Of a stretch of DNA of 6,570 nt, positions 1 through 5,466 are shown one piece after another. This DNA comes from Treponema sp. (lineage in GTDB: Bacteria > Spirochaetota > Spirochaetia > Treponematales > Treponemataceae), in contig JAFTEK010000162.1 in the NCBI GenBank assembly GCA_017453705.1, positions 1 through 6,570 on the forward strand, written 5' to 3'. The translations under genes were made by a program, and so were the position numbers. Each line of letters begins with the position of its first letter. The stretch's first letter is position 1. The notes beneath the pieces were generated by a model. It saw only the letters and a program-made list of their open reading frames with translations, ran no database searches and was not told the DNA's origin.

Positions 1-116
1 ACAAAGGGAGGGACAAAGGTAGTGATTTGGGGAAGGCCGCCGCAGAGCTTCAGGAGTCCGTCCCGTCTGTCGGGGAGTCTTCTACAGGCTCATGGCTTGA
101 TGACGTGACTGAGTAG
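1..116 (+). CDS. 3' end of an unidentified upstream gene (partial)
   Basis: Reading from base 3, 37 codons run without interruption to a TAG at 114-116, 17 bases before the EIIA start. The other two forward frames close earlier (TAG at 20-22 in frame 2, TGA at 106-108 in frame 1). The encoded tail is polar and low in complexity, with lysine, glycine, serine and acidic residues, a short AAAEL stretch, and an acidic end (SWLDDVTE). It looks like a disordered C-terminal tail. I do not recognise the protein. The short distance to the next gene suggests the same transcript, so the operon promoter probably lies upstream of the window. The evidence is frame openness, stop position and spacing only, so the call is moderate. 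Confidence 0.55.
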   Translation, partial: KGRDKGSDLGKAAAELQESVPSVGESSTGSWLDDVTE

Positions 117-133
117 AGGCTGGCAGAATTTTT

Positions 134-601
134 ATGAATCTTCAGAAGGTCTTCCCCCCGGAAAGTATAATCCTGAATCTGGAGAGCACTGAGAAAGAGG
201 AGCTTTTCGAGGAGATGCTTCAGAATATCTGCTCCCGCCTTCCTTCCGTGAACAGGGACGAGGCGAGAAAGGCTCTGCTGGCTCGTGAAGCCAAGATGTC
301 CACGGGGATTCTGCCGGGGGTCGCCGTTCCTCATGGAAGCATAGATACGGTGAAAACTGTCACTGGGGCTATCGGCATAAGCCGCAAGGGTATCGATTAC
401 GATGCTATGGACGGAAAGCCTGTCCATTATGTGTTTATGCTGCTTGGGAATTCCAGTGACAATGCGAGCCATCTTGAGACCCTTCGTAGAATCGCCATTC
501 TGTTGATAAACCCTGCTTTCGTCAGCAAGCTGGCGGATGCTTCATCCTCCGGTGACATCTGGGATATGCTCGGAGACGGTGAGAACTACATGGAAAGCTG
601 A
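134..601 (+). CDS. PTS EIIA domain protein, fructose/Ntr type, probably regulatory
   Basis: A 155-residue single-domain protein of the PTS EIIA type-2 family (EIIA-Fru/Mtl/Ntr), which accepts phosphate from HPr on a histidine. The active-site motif GVAVPHGSID places the phosphorylated histidine at H67. H113, in SHLETLRRIA, is the second conserved histidine. Their 46-residue spacing matches the H65/H111 pair of mannitol EIIA as I remember it. The length is that of a free-standing EIIA domain, with no signal peptide or membrane segment, so it is cytoplasmic. No EIIB or EIIC lies nearby, which favours a PtsN-like regulatory role over sugar uptake; this is inference. ATG 134 is the only good start: it gives the family-like opening MNLQKVFPPESIIL, and the ATG at 92 stops after two codons. 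The ribosome site is weak (GGCAG at 122-126). The gene ends 16 bases before the first ATPase gene. Confidence 0.9.
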   Translation: MNLQKVFPPESIILNLESTEKEELFEEMLQNICSRLPSVNRDEARKALLAREAKMSTGILPGVAVPHGSIDTVKTVTGAIGISRKGIDYDAMDGKPVHYVFMLLGNSSDNASHLETLRRIAILLINPAFVSKLADASSSGDIWDMLGDGENYMES

Positions 602-617
602 TTTTTATGGAAGCCTT

Positions 618-935
618 ATGGAAGAGAATATAGAAGATAACATCGATATAACCAGGCACTTGCTCGAAGTTGAAAACGAGGCCGCTCAGATGGTGGCGGA
701 AGCCGAGAAAGAGGCTGATTCCATCATCGCCGCGGCAAGGGCGGAAGCCGACGGTGAATTCAAGAAGCGCTACACGGATTTCGTTAAGTCGCTTGAGTCC
801 AAGGAAGAGGAGAGCCGGAAAGCTTTCCTTGCAGATCATGACAGGCAGATGGATGAATACAGACAGTCTTTGAGCTCCAGTGAGAAAGACCAGTCTGCTT
901 TCAACGGTTTGCTCGAAAAACTCCTTTACGCATAG
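618..935 (+). CDS. V-type ATPase peripheral stalk subunit G/H (AhaH/NtpF-like)
   Basis: A 105-residue, highly charged, almost entirely helical protein. Residues about 13-80 are rich in Ala, Glu and Lys with repeated AEAEKEA and AAARAEA blocks, the coiled-coil pattern of the G/H peripheral-stalk subunit that pairs with subunit E to hold the catalytic head against the membrane stator. Length and position at the head of the ATPase genes fit AhaH (archaea) or NtpF (Enterococcus). Sequence conservation in this family is low, so the call rests on composition, size and context. The frame is open back to an ATG at 537 inside the EIIA gene, but ATG 618 is the likely start: it follows GGAAG (609-613) by four bases and clears the EIIA stop by 16. 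An out-of-frame ATG at 607 opens only eight codons. Confidence 0.82.
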   Translation: MEENIEDNIDITRHLLEVENEAAQMVAEAEKEADSIIAAARAEADGEFKKRYTDFVKSLESKEEESRKAFLADHDRQMDEYRQSLSSSEKDQSAFNGLLEKLLYA

Positions 936-944
936 GCGGTTTTT

Positions 945-1979
945 ATGGCGATGGACAAGAGCGCGGCATCTTCTTATGTCTATGCTAAGGCGAGTGGAAT
1001 GCTTGCCAAATCCTTTGTCGGTTCGCGTTCTGTCCGTCTCTTTGAGGTGAAGACCCTCGCCGAGCTGTGGTCATTGATTTTTACAGAGCCTTTGCCTATT
1101 GTTCCTGAGATGCTGCTGGCCAAGGAGCTTGAGAAAGCCGCGAGGGAACGCTTTGTCAGCCAGTACATGAAGCTTGTCAGCTGCTATTCCAAACCTGCTG
1201 ATATTTTATTGTCCCAGATTCACCACTACGATTATGAGAATATCAAGGCTGTGGGAGCTGCCCTTTGTCTTGGGGATGAAAAAGCCAGACCTAGCCTTGT
1301 TGATGTGTCTCCGTTCAACTACCTTAAGTATAATGCATGGCCTGATGTCGCCGCAATGACTGCCGGAAGCCCGCTCTCTTGGTATGACAAGGTTCCACTT
1401 TTGAGCGAGCAGAGGGATATGGATTTTAGGCTGGACTGGCAGTATGTGAGCGAGACTTGGCAGGCGGCCTGCCGCTGTGATCCTGCTTGCAGGGAGGATG
1501 TCAAGTCGCTCCTTTCCGAACGCTTTATGATAGAAGGAACTCTGTGGGCTCTTCGTCTGCGCAAGTATTATGATATGCCTGCGGAGCTTCTTTCCGCCAT
1601 GATACGCTCCCCTGCAAAATCTGATGATGGCACCCAGGCTTTCTCTCAGGCGGCGGAAAAGACGCTTTCCTGGGCGTTGGACGACTGGCAGGCATGGAAC
1701 AAGTGGAAATATTCTCAGTTCCTTAATCCCCACGAGGAAGGCGTTGTCTGGAATATTGACCCAAGGTGGATATACAATGCATTTAAGAAGGATTACGTGA
1801 AAAAGACTTATTCCCTCTTTCACAGGTATCCTTTTACTGAGTGTCCGCTTTTCTGCTGGTATATAATAAAGAGGAACGAGTTGGATAACATACGCGCTGC
1901 TTCGGAGAGTCTCAGGCTTGGCATCCCTTCTGTCCAGGCAATGCAGACCGTCGGTGTCCAGGAGGTGAACAATGGCTAA
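945..1979 (+). CDS. atpC: V-type ATP synthase subunit C
   Basis: A 344-residue soluble, helix-rich protein of the V-type subunit C family (NtpC/AhaC, equivalent to eukaryotic subunit d). It is the funnel-like socket that joins the central shaft (D/F) to the membrane K ring. The length is usual for the family (about 330-350). The N-terminal SSYVYAKASGMLAKSF and the segment LFEVKTLAELWSLIF have the family pattern of an opening helix followed by a short conserved acidic-helix block. Aromatic and charged residues are frequent and there are no membrane segments. ATG 945 follows AGGCGG (934-939), which overlaps the preceding TAG, with a five-base spacer. ATG 951 is a weaker second choice. The 3' end overlaps the subunit I gene by 8 bases (1972-1979), a translational-coupling arrangement. 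The function is clear mainly from family resemblance plus operon context. Confidence 0.88.
   Translation: MAMDKSAASSYVYAKASGMLAKSFVGSRSVRLFEVKTLAELWSLIFTEPLPIVPEMLLAKELEKAARERFVSQYMKLVSCYSKPADILLSQIHHYDYENIKAVGAALCLGDEKARPSLVDVSPFNYLKYNAWPDVAAMTAGSPLSWYDKVPLLSEQRDMDFRLDWQYVSETWQAACRCDPACREDVKSLLSERFMIEGTLWALRLRKYYDMPAELLSAMIRSPAKSDDGTQAFSQAAEKTLSWALDDWQAWNKWKYSQFLNPHEEGVVWNIDPRWIYNAFKKDYVKKTYSLFHRYPFTECPLFCWYIIKRNELDNIRAASESLRLGIPSVQAMQTVGVQEVNNG
1960..1967 (+). promoter_or_regulatory. Strong ribosome binding site for subunit I inside the subunit C gene
   Basis: AGGAGGTG is a near-perfect Shine-Dalgarno sequence, with four bases between its last G and the ATG at 1972 (six from AGGAGG). It lies inside the last codons of subunit C and fixes the subunit I start, which overlaps the C stop. 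It is the strongest such site in the window. Confidence 0.85.
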
Positions 1980-3978
1980 GACCACGGCTATGAGGCTCGT
2001 TGAGCTTATGGTATACAGGGAGGACGTTAAGAACGTCCTTTGTTGTCTGGGTAGGCTGGGGGAATTCCAGTTTCAGGATGATGTTCTCCATTCATCCCAG
2101 GCATCGGATGATGGTACGCACGCCAAGCTTAATCCTGAGCTTGAGCTGTTCAACAGACTCCAGAATGCTCGTGCCTCGCTGGATTTGCCGGATATCGATG
2201 AATTCAAGGGGGATGTCGCGCTTCCTGTCGAATCAGACTTGGATGATGCGGAGAAGCTGATATCAGCGGTCGAAGTCCTGCATGAAAGGGAGCTGGAGCT
2301 GAGCGGGGAGCTTAAGCGTGTGAACGAGGCCTACAATGAGACCCTTGCGTTTGCCAAGCTCAATGTTCCGGCTTCTCAGTTAGAGTCGCTTTCCTTTCTG
2401 ACCCTCCGCATTGGCAAGATAGACCCTGCCCATTACGATCTGATTAGGAATTCCCTTGGGGATAAGGCTGTCGTCACCAAGCTGGGCGAGGATGGCAGCC
2501 GCATTCTCGTGGCCTGTTCCAAGAAGATGCGTTTTTTCGTGGACGGGGAGCTGGAGAAGGTAGGCTTTGTCAAAGTTGAGGTTCCAAAGGACTTTATGGG
2601 AGTTCCGGAGGATGCCCTGCAAAAGCTTAAGGAAGAGAAGGAAGGCAAGGAGAAGGAGCTTGAGGCACTTGAGGATGAGCGTAAGAACCTTGCTACGACC
2701 CATAAAGAGCAGCTTTTCCGCTTGTTGCAGTCTTATTCACTTGGTGCCCAGCTGACCGCGGTGCAGAACAGGCTGGAGTCAACGCAGTTTGTCTACAGGA
2801 TAACAGGCTGGATTCCCGCTTATCTGGTGCGGGACTTGATGAAGGAAATAGATTCGATAACTGAAGGCAGGACTGCTTTCCGTGACTTTATGCCCAGCGA
2901 GGTGGCATCTGTCGCTTCCGGGCACGAGAAGGTTCCCGTCAGGCTCAAGCATGGTAAGGTCGTGCAGAATTTTGAGCGGATGATTTTCAGCTACGGCTCC
3001 CCGCTTTATGGGACAATCGACCCTACGCCCTTCGTAGCCCTCTTCTTTACCCTGCTGTTCGGGATTATGTTCGGTGATGCCGGTCAGGGACTTGTCTTCT
3101 TTATATTGGGAATACTTATGACCCACAAGAAAGTGAAAATCGGCGGATGGGAAAAGTTCAACTGGATTTTCATCTGCATAGGTGTCAGCAGCATGATAAT
3201 GGGGCTTTTGACTGGCGAGTTCTTTGCCAACGAGAGCCTTTTGGTTCCGTTCGGCCGCTTTGTCACCGGCCTGTTCGGGCAGCCTCGCGACCAGATACTG
3301 CCTATGATGCCGACAGGAAGCAAGGAGTCCATTACTAGGATGTTCCTTTTCTTCGGCTTTACGGTTGCTGTCGGCTTTGTCATAAACACCCTGGGTCTTA
3401 TACTAAACATCATAAACAAGTTCTCTCTCAAGAGGGTGGGAGAGGCTTTGTTCGGAAAGACCGGGATAAGCGGTGCTTTCTTCTTCTGGTACGTCATAGC
3501 CTTTGCCTTGAGGCTGGCTTTGTTCCATCATACGCCTGCGATATACGACTGGATTCTCATTGGGCTGAGCCTTCTTGTGACGGCGTTTGGTGAGCCGCTT
3601 GCTCGTCTGGTGGACGGCCATAGGCCTGTTCTGGAGAACGGCGTGTTTGCCGCGATAATCGGTGCGATAGTCGAGATAATCGAGGTCGTCTCCTCTTACC
3701 TTTCCAACACTCTCTCCTTTGTTCGTGTCGGAGCTTTTGCCCTCGCCCATGCAGTCCTGGGTTACATAATCGAAAAGCTGACGGAGGTGACTCCCGGTGT
3801 AGGAAAGCTGCTGGTTGCCATAGTCGGAAACGCTATCGTCATTGTGCTGGAGGGCATGATTGTCGCCATACAGGTAGTTCGTTTGCAGTATTATGAGTTC
3901 TTCAGCAAGTTCTTCAGTGAGACAGGGCGGGAGTTCAAGCCCTTTGTCCTCAGCTATGGGGCATTGCGGAAGAACTGA
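1972..3978 (+). CDS. atpI: V-type ATP synthase subunit I (membrane stator, a-subunit homologue)
   Basis: A 668-residue protein of the V-type a/I family, which forms the stator half-channels that carry ions to and from the K ring. Residues 1-340 are the cytoplasmic arm, with charged helical stretches likely to form coiled coil at about 90-125 and 213-270, where the peripheral stalks attach. From about 353 on it is membrane-embedded with seven or eight hydrophobic segments (about 353-384, 396-416, 455-482, 499-517, 523-540, 557-575, 579-600, 612-636). Family motifs are clear: FGIMFGDAGQG at 363-373; SFVRVGAFALAH with R585, the counterpart of the essential arginine R735 of yeast Vph1; and LEGMIVAIQVVRLQYYEFF with E627 and R637, spaced ten apart like Vph1 E789/R799. 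The length is normal and the gene is intact. A perfect 8-bp inverted repeat lies in its early codons. Confidence 0.96.
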   Translation: MAKTTAMRLVELMVYREDVKNVLCCLGRLGEFQFQDDVLHSSQASDDGTHAKLNPELELFNRLQNARASLDLPDIDEFKGDVALPVESDLDDAEKLISAVEVLHERELELSGELKRVNEAYNETLAFAKLNVPASQLESLSFLTLRIGKIDPAHYDLIRNSLGDKAVVTKLGEDGSRILVACSKKMRFFVDGELEKVGFVKVEVPKDFMGVPEDALQKLKEEKEGKEKELEALEDERKNLATTHKEQLFRLLQSYSLGAQLTAVQNRLESTQFVYRITGWIPAYLVRDLMKEIDSITEGRTAFRDFMPSEVASVASGHEKVPVRLKHGKVVQNFERMIFSYGSPLYGTIDPTPFVALFFTLLFGIMFGDAGQGLVFFILGILMTHKKVKIGGWEKFNWIFICIGVSSMIMGLLTGEFFANESLLVPFGRFVTGLFGQPRDQILPMMPTGSKESITRMFLFFGFTVAVGFVINTLGLILNIINKFSLKRVGEALFGKTGISGAFFFWYVIAFALRLALFHHTPAIYDWILIGLSLLVTAFGEPLARLVDGHRPVLENGVFAAIIGAIVEIIEVVSSYLSNTLSFVRVGAFALAHAVLGYIIEKLTEVTPGVGKLLVAIVGNAIVIVLEGMIVAIQVVRLQYYEFFSKFFSETGREFKPFVLSYGALRKN

Positions 3979-4041
3979 CGTAAAAATGGTTTTCTGCCGG
4001 ATTTCCGGCTGTAGATAAATAGTTTTTTTAGGGGTAACATT
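3979..4041 (+). promoter_or_regulatory. I-K intergenic leader with small hairpin and T-rich ribosome-site enhancer
   Basis: This 63-base gap contains GCCGG (3996-4000), loop ATTT, CCGGC (4005-4009), a small stem that can gain one A-T pair. A run of seven T (4023-4029) then abuts the ribosome site AGGGG (4030-4034), seven bases before the K start. The T-run starts 13 bases after the stem, so it is not a standard terminator. U-rich sequence just ahead of the ribosome site is the known arrangement of the E. coli atpE (c-subunit) translation enhancer. By analogy it may raise translation of K, which is needed in about ten copies per complex. That role is inferred; a 5-bp stem alone would be common by chance. 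Confidence 0.4.
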
Positions 4042-4374
4042 ATGAATAGGAAAATTTTGCTTGCTTTGGTTTTGATGCTTTCGGTGTCCACTGTCGCGGT
4101 TTTTGCCCAGTCACAGGGGACTGCTCCTGCTGACTCCCAGTCCGTTGAGGCTTCCTCTACAGCTTCTTCCGGCCTGAAGTATGTTGCTGCCGCCCTTGCC
4201 GTAGGAATTGCCTGTATCGGAGGTGGTTCTGCCGTAGGCAAGATAGGTGCCGCTGCTATGGGCGCGATGAGTGAGAATGCGGAGCTTTCTGGAAAGGCTC
4301 TTCCGTTTGTAGGACTTGCGGAAGGAATATGTCTGTGGGGCTTCCTTGTCGCTCTTTTTATCATACTGATGTAG
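4042..4374 (+). CDS. atpK: V-type ATP synthase subunit K (two-helix proteolipid) with N-terminal signal-like segment
   Basis: A 110-residue proteolipid of the V-type K/c family, the monomer of the ion-carrying membrane rotor ring. Residues 1-22 look like a signal peptide (MNRK, hydrophobic core, AVFA followed by QSQ). A Ser/Ala/Thr-rich linker follows (about 23-44), then one hairpin of two membrane helices. Helix 1 (about 45-75) is glycine/alanine rich (ACIGGGSAVGKIG). Helix 2 (about 87-109) carries the single membrane carboxylate E94 in GLAEGICLWG, the expected ion-binding glutamate. The size and precursor-like N terminus resemble the Thermus V-type proteolipid, rather than the four-helix NtpK of Enterococcus. 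The positions that bind sodium in Na+-type rings hold Gly, Ile and Trp here, which favours protons; that alignment was done by eye. The ribosome site AGGGG at 4030-4034 supports ATG 4042. Confidence 0.92.
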   Translation: MNRKILLALVLMLSVSTVAVFAQSQGTAPADSQSVEASSTASSGLKYVAAALAVGIACIGGGSAVGKIGAAAMGAMSENAELSGKALPFVGLAEGICLWGFLVALFIILM

Positions 4375-4390
4375 TCTTGTACTTGATTAG

Positions 4391-4726
4391 ATGGAATACT
4401 TTGTCATTGGTGAAAGGGAAATAGTGCTGGGCTTCATGCTTGTTGGCGTGCCTGGTTCTGCCGTCTCTAACAGGGAGGAAGCCCTTGATATCTTCATGGA
4501 TATCACGGGGCAGTCCAACAAGTTGAACAGGACTATGGCATCCTCCCGTCCTAAGGTTTTGATTTTGACGGAGGACGTTTCAGATATGCTTTCGCATGAG
4601 GTCGAAGCTCATCAGATGACAGGGAAAGCTCCCCTTGTAGTTGAGATTCCTGGCCTTGGTGGACATCTGGAGGGACGAAAGACCCTTACCCAGTCCATCA
4701 GGGAAGCCGTAGGAATTCAGGTCTAG
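4391..4726 (+). CDS. atpF: V-type ATP synthase subunit F
   Basis: A 111-residue protein of the V-type subunit F family (NtpG in Enterococcus naming), a small Rossmann-like protein that binds subunit D in the central rotor shaft and moderates activity. The opening MEYFVIGEREIVLGFMLVGV has the family pattern of a first beta strand, IG(D/E)R(E/D), then LGF and GV. The central PKVLILTEDVSDML strand-helix and the PLVVEIPG strand are also typical, and the length (100-115) is normal. ATG 4391 directly follows an in-frame TAG (4388-4390), so no longer start exists, and the family N terminus begins exactly there. There is no recognisable Shine-Dalgarno sequence upstream, in contrast to the genes around it. 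The K stop is 16 bases back, so translation may depend on coupling with K. Confidence 0.93.
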   Translation: MEYFVIGEREIVLGFMLVGVPGSAVSNREEALDIFMDITGQSNKLNRTMASSRPKVLILTEDVSDMLSHEVEAHQMTGKAPLVVEIPGLGGHLEGRKTLTQSIREAVGIQV

Positions 4727-4738
4727 GGAAGAATCGAC

Positions 4739-4799
4739 CTGTTCGGGGAACTGCACTGGCAGGAAGCCGCTGGCGTTGCCCAAGCCAGTTTCCGAACAG
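4739..4799 (+). promoter_or_regulatory. Long imperfect hairpin in the F-E intergenic gap
   Basis: CTGTTCGGGGAACTG (4739-4753) pairs with CAGTTTCCGAACAG (4786-4799) to give 14 pairs with one bulged G and one G-U pair. The loop can fold further: GGCA (4758-4761) with TGCC (4777-4780), and GCC (4766-4768) with GGC (4772-4774). An alternative pairing of ACTGGC (4755-4760) with GCCAGT (4784-4789) competes with the upper outer stem. No T-run follows, so it is not a simple terminator. The ribosome site for E lies free downstream. Likely roles are mRNA stabilisation or processing between the upstream and downstream subunits, or a dispersed palindromic repeat; the sequence alone cannot decide. Confidence 0.7.
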
Positions 4800-4815
4800 C
4801 TCTAATAGAGGGGAT

Positions 4816-4821
4816 GGAAAG
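4816..4821 (+). promoter_or_regulatory. Ribosome binding site for subunit E
   Basis: GGAAAG sits six bases before ATG 4828 and supports that start. A richer AGAGGGG (4807-4813) is 14 bases away, too far for normal use. The frame stays open upstream to about 4645 but contains no ATG, GTG or TTG, so 4828 is the only credible start. Confidence 0.6.
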
Positions 4822-4827
4822 CAGCTT

Positions 4828-5466
4828 ATGGAAGAATTACGTTCAACAGAGGCCTTGGATAACGAAATCAGGAACGATGCCCGCAAGAGGGCTGGTAAGA
4901 TCTTGGAAAAGGCTAAAGAAAATGCGCTGTCATTGAAGGATAGCACAGATAAAAAGCTCTCTGATGCCATTGCTGAGGCTGAAAGGCAGTCTGCATCTCG
5001 TCTGGAGATGCAAAAAAAGAACATTGATGCTTCGGTCCCTCTGGAGAAAGGCCGCCAGCTTGTTTCTTTTATATATGATTCTGTTATGGATGCCATTAAT
5101 TCCTACTTGGAACAGGCAGGAGAGGCGAGAAGGTTTGATATAGTGTCCGCATTGGTATTACGGAGCAAGGCATTCTTGGACGGAAAGGAACTGGAGGCGA
5201 CTGTTGTTGGATTTGACCTCCAGTCTGCCCAGAAGATGCTTAAGAAGCAGCTCGGTAGCTCTGCTGTTTCCTGTTCTGCGGGAAATGCCCATATCCTGGA
5301 CGGGGAGAGGCTTTCAGGCCTGAAATTCAGGGAGGGGATTATTCTAAAGGCAAAGGATTCCTCCATAAGCTGCCGTCTGACATTGGACGAAAAGATGAAA
5401 GAGATTTTGGATGACAAGTCTTACGAACTGTCCTCCACGCTTTTTTGTGGGAGGTTGCCGGAATGA
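4828..5466 (+). CDS. atpE: V-type ATP synthase subunit E (peripheral stalk)
   Basis: A 212-residue soluble protein of the V-type subunit E family, partner of G/H in the peripheral stalks. Residues 1 to about 75 form a charged helix (for example [18 protein letters not shown]) suited to coiled-coil pairing with G/H. The rest is a mixed alpha/beta domain. Its end, with [21 protein letters not shown] then [12 protein letters not shown], follows the E-family C-terminal pattern of two strands, a helix and a final LF, where the domain contacts the A/B head. The usual Asn-Thr-Leu of the second strand is replaced by Leu-Thr-Leu, so the copy is somewhat divergent. The length is slightly above the usual 185-205. 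It follows a 101-base gap with a long hairpin and overlaps subunit A by ATGA (5463-5466). Confidence 0.88.
   Translation: MEELRSTEALDNEIRNDARKRAGKILEKAKENALSLKDSTDKKLSDAIAEAERQSASRLEMQKKNIDASVPLEKGRQLVSFIYDSVMDAINSYLEQAGEARRFDIVSALVLRSKAFLDGKELEATVVGFDLQSAQKMLKKQLGSSAVSCSAGNAHILDGERLSGLKFREGIILKAKDSSISCRLTLDEKMKEILDDKSYELSSTLFCGRLPE
5449..5454 (+). promoter_or_regulatory. Ribosome binding site for subunit A inside the subunit E gene
   Basis: GGGAGG lies eight bases before ATG 5463, within the last codons of subunit E. Together with the four-base ATGA stop/start overlap it supports coupled translation of E and A and fixes the A start. Confidence 0.8.

Noticed and set aside
50..472. A 140-codon minus-strand frame opposite the EIIA gene
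   Set aside because: It overlaps an intact EIIA with clear active-site motifs and shows no recognisable protein features.
537..617. Upstream extension of the G/H gene to ATG 537
   Set aside because: It would lie inside the EIIA coding sequence, adds residues that do not look like stalk subunit, and lacks a better ribosome site than ATG 618.
1206..1985. A 259-codon open frame on the minus strand
   Set aside because: It lies entirely across the confidently identified subunit C gene, has no family resemblance, and is in an operon where all real genes are on the plus strand. It is a shadow of the C coding sequence.
3975..4020. Possible promoter in the I-K gap (CTGACG with TAGATAAAT)
   Set aside because: The two boxes are about 31 bases apart, far from usable spacing.
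3996..4029. Rho-independent terminator after subunit I
   Set aside because: The stem is only five or six pairs and the T-run begins 13 bases later. A terminator here would also cut off K, F, E and A.
4486..4505. Inverted repeat TGATATC / GATATCA within subunit F
   Set aside because: It is a seven-base stem inside coding sequence, at a frequency expected by chance, with no other signal nearby.
4776..4806. Possible internal promoter for E-A: TTGCCC and TCTAAT
   Set aside because: The -10-like box is good (5 of 6), but the -35 match is weak (4 of 6), the spacing of 19 is long, and the -35 box lies within the hairpin. Not strong enough to list as a promoter, though transcript-start mapping could revive it.
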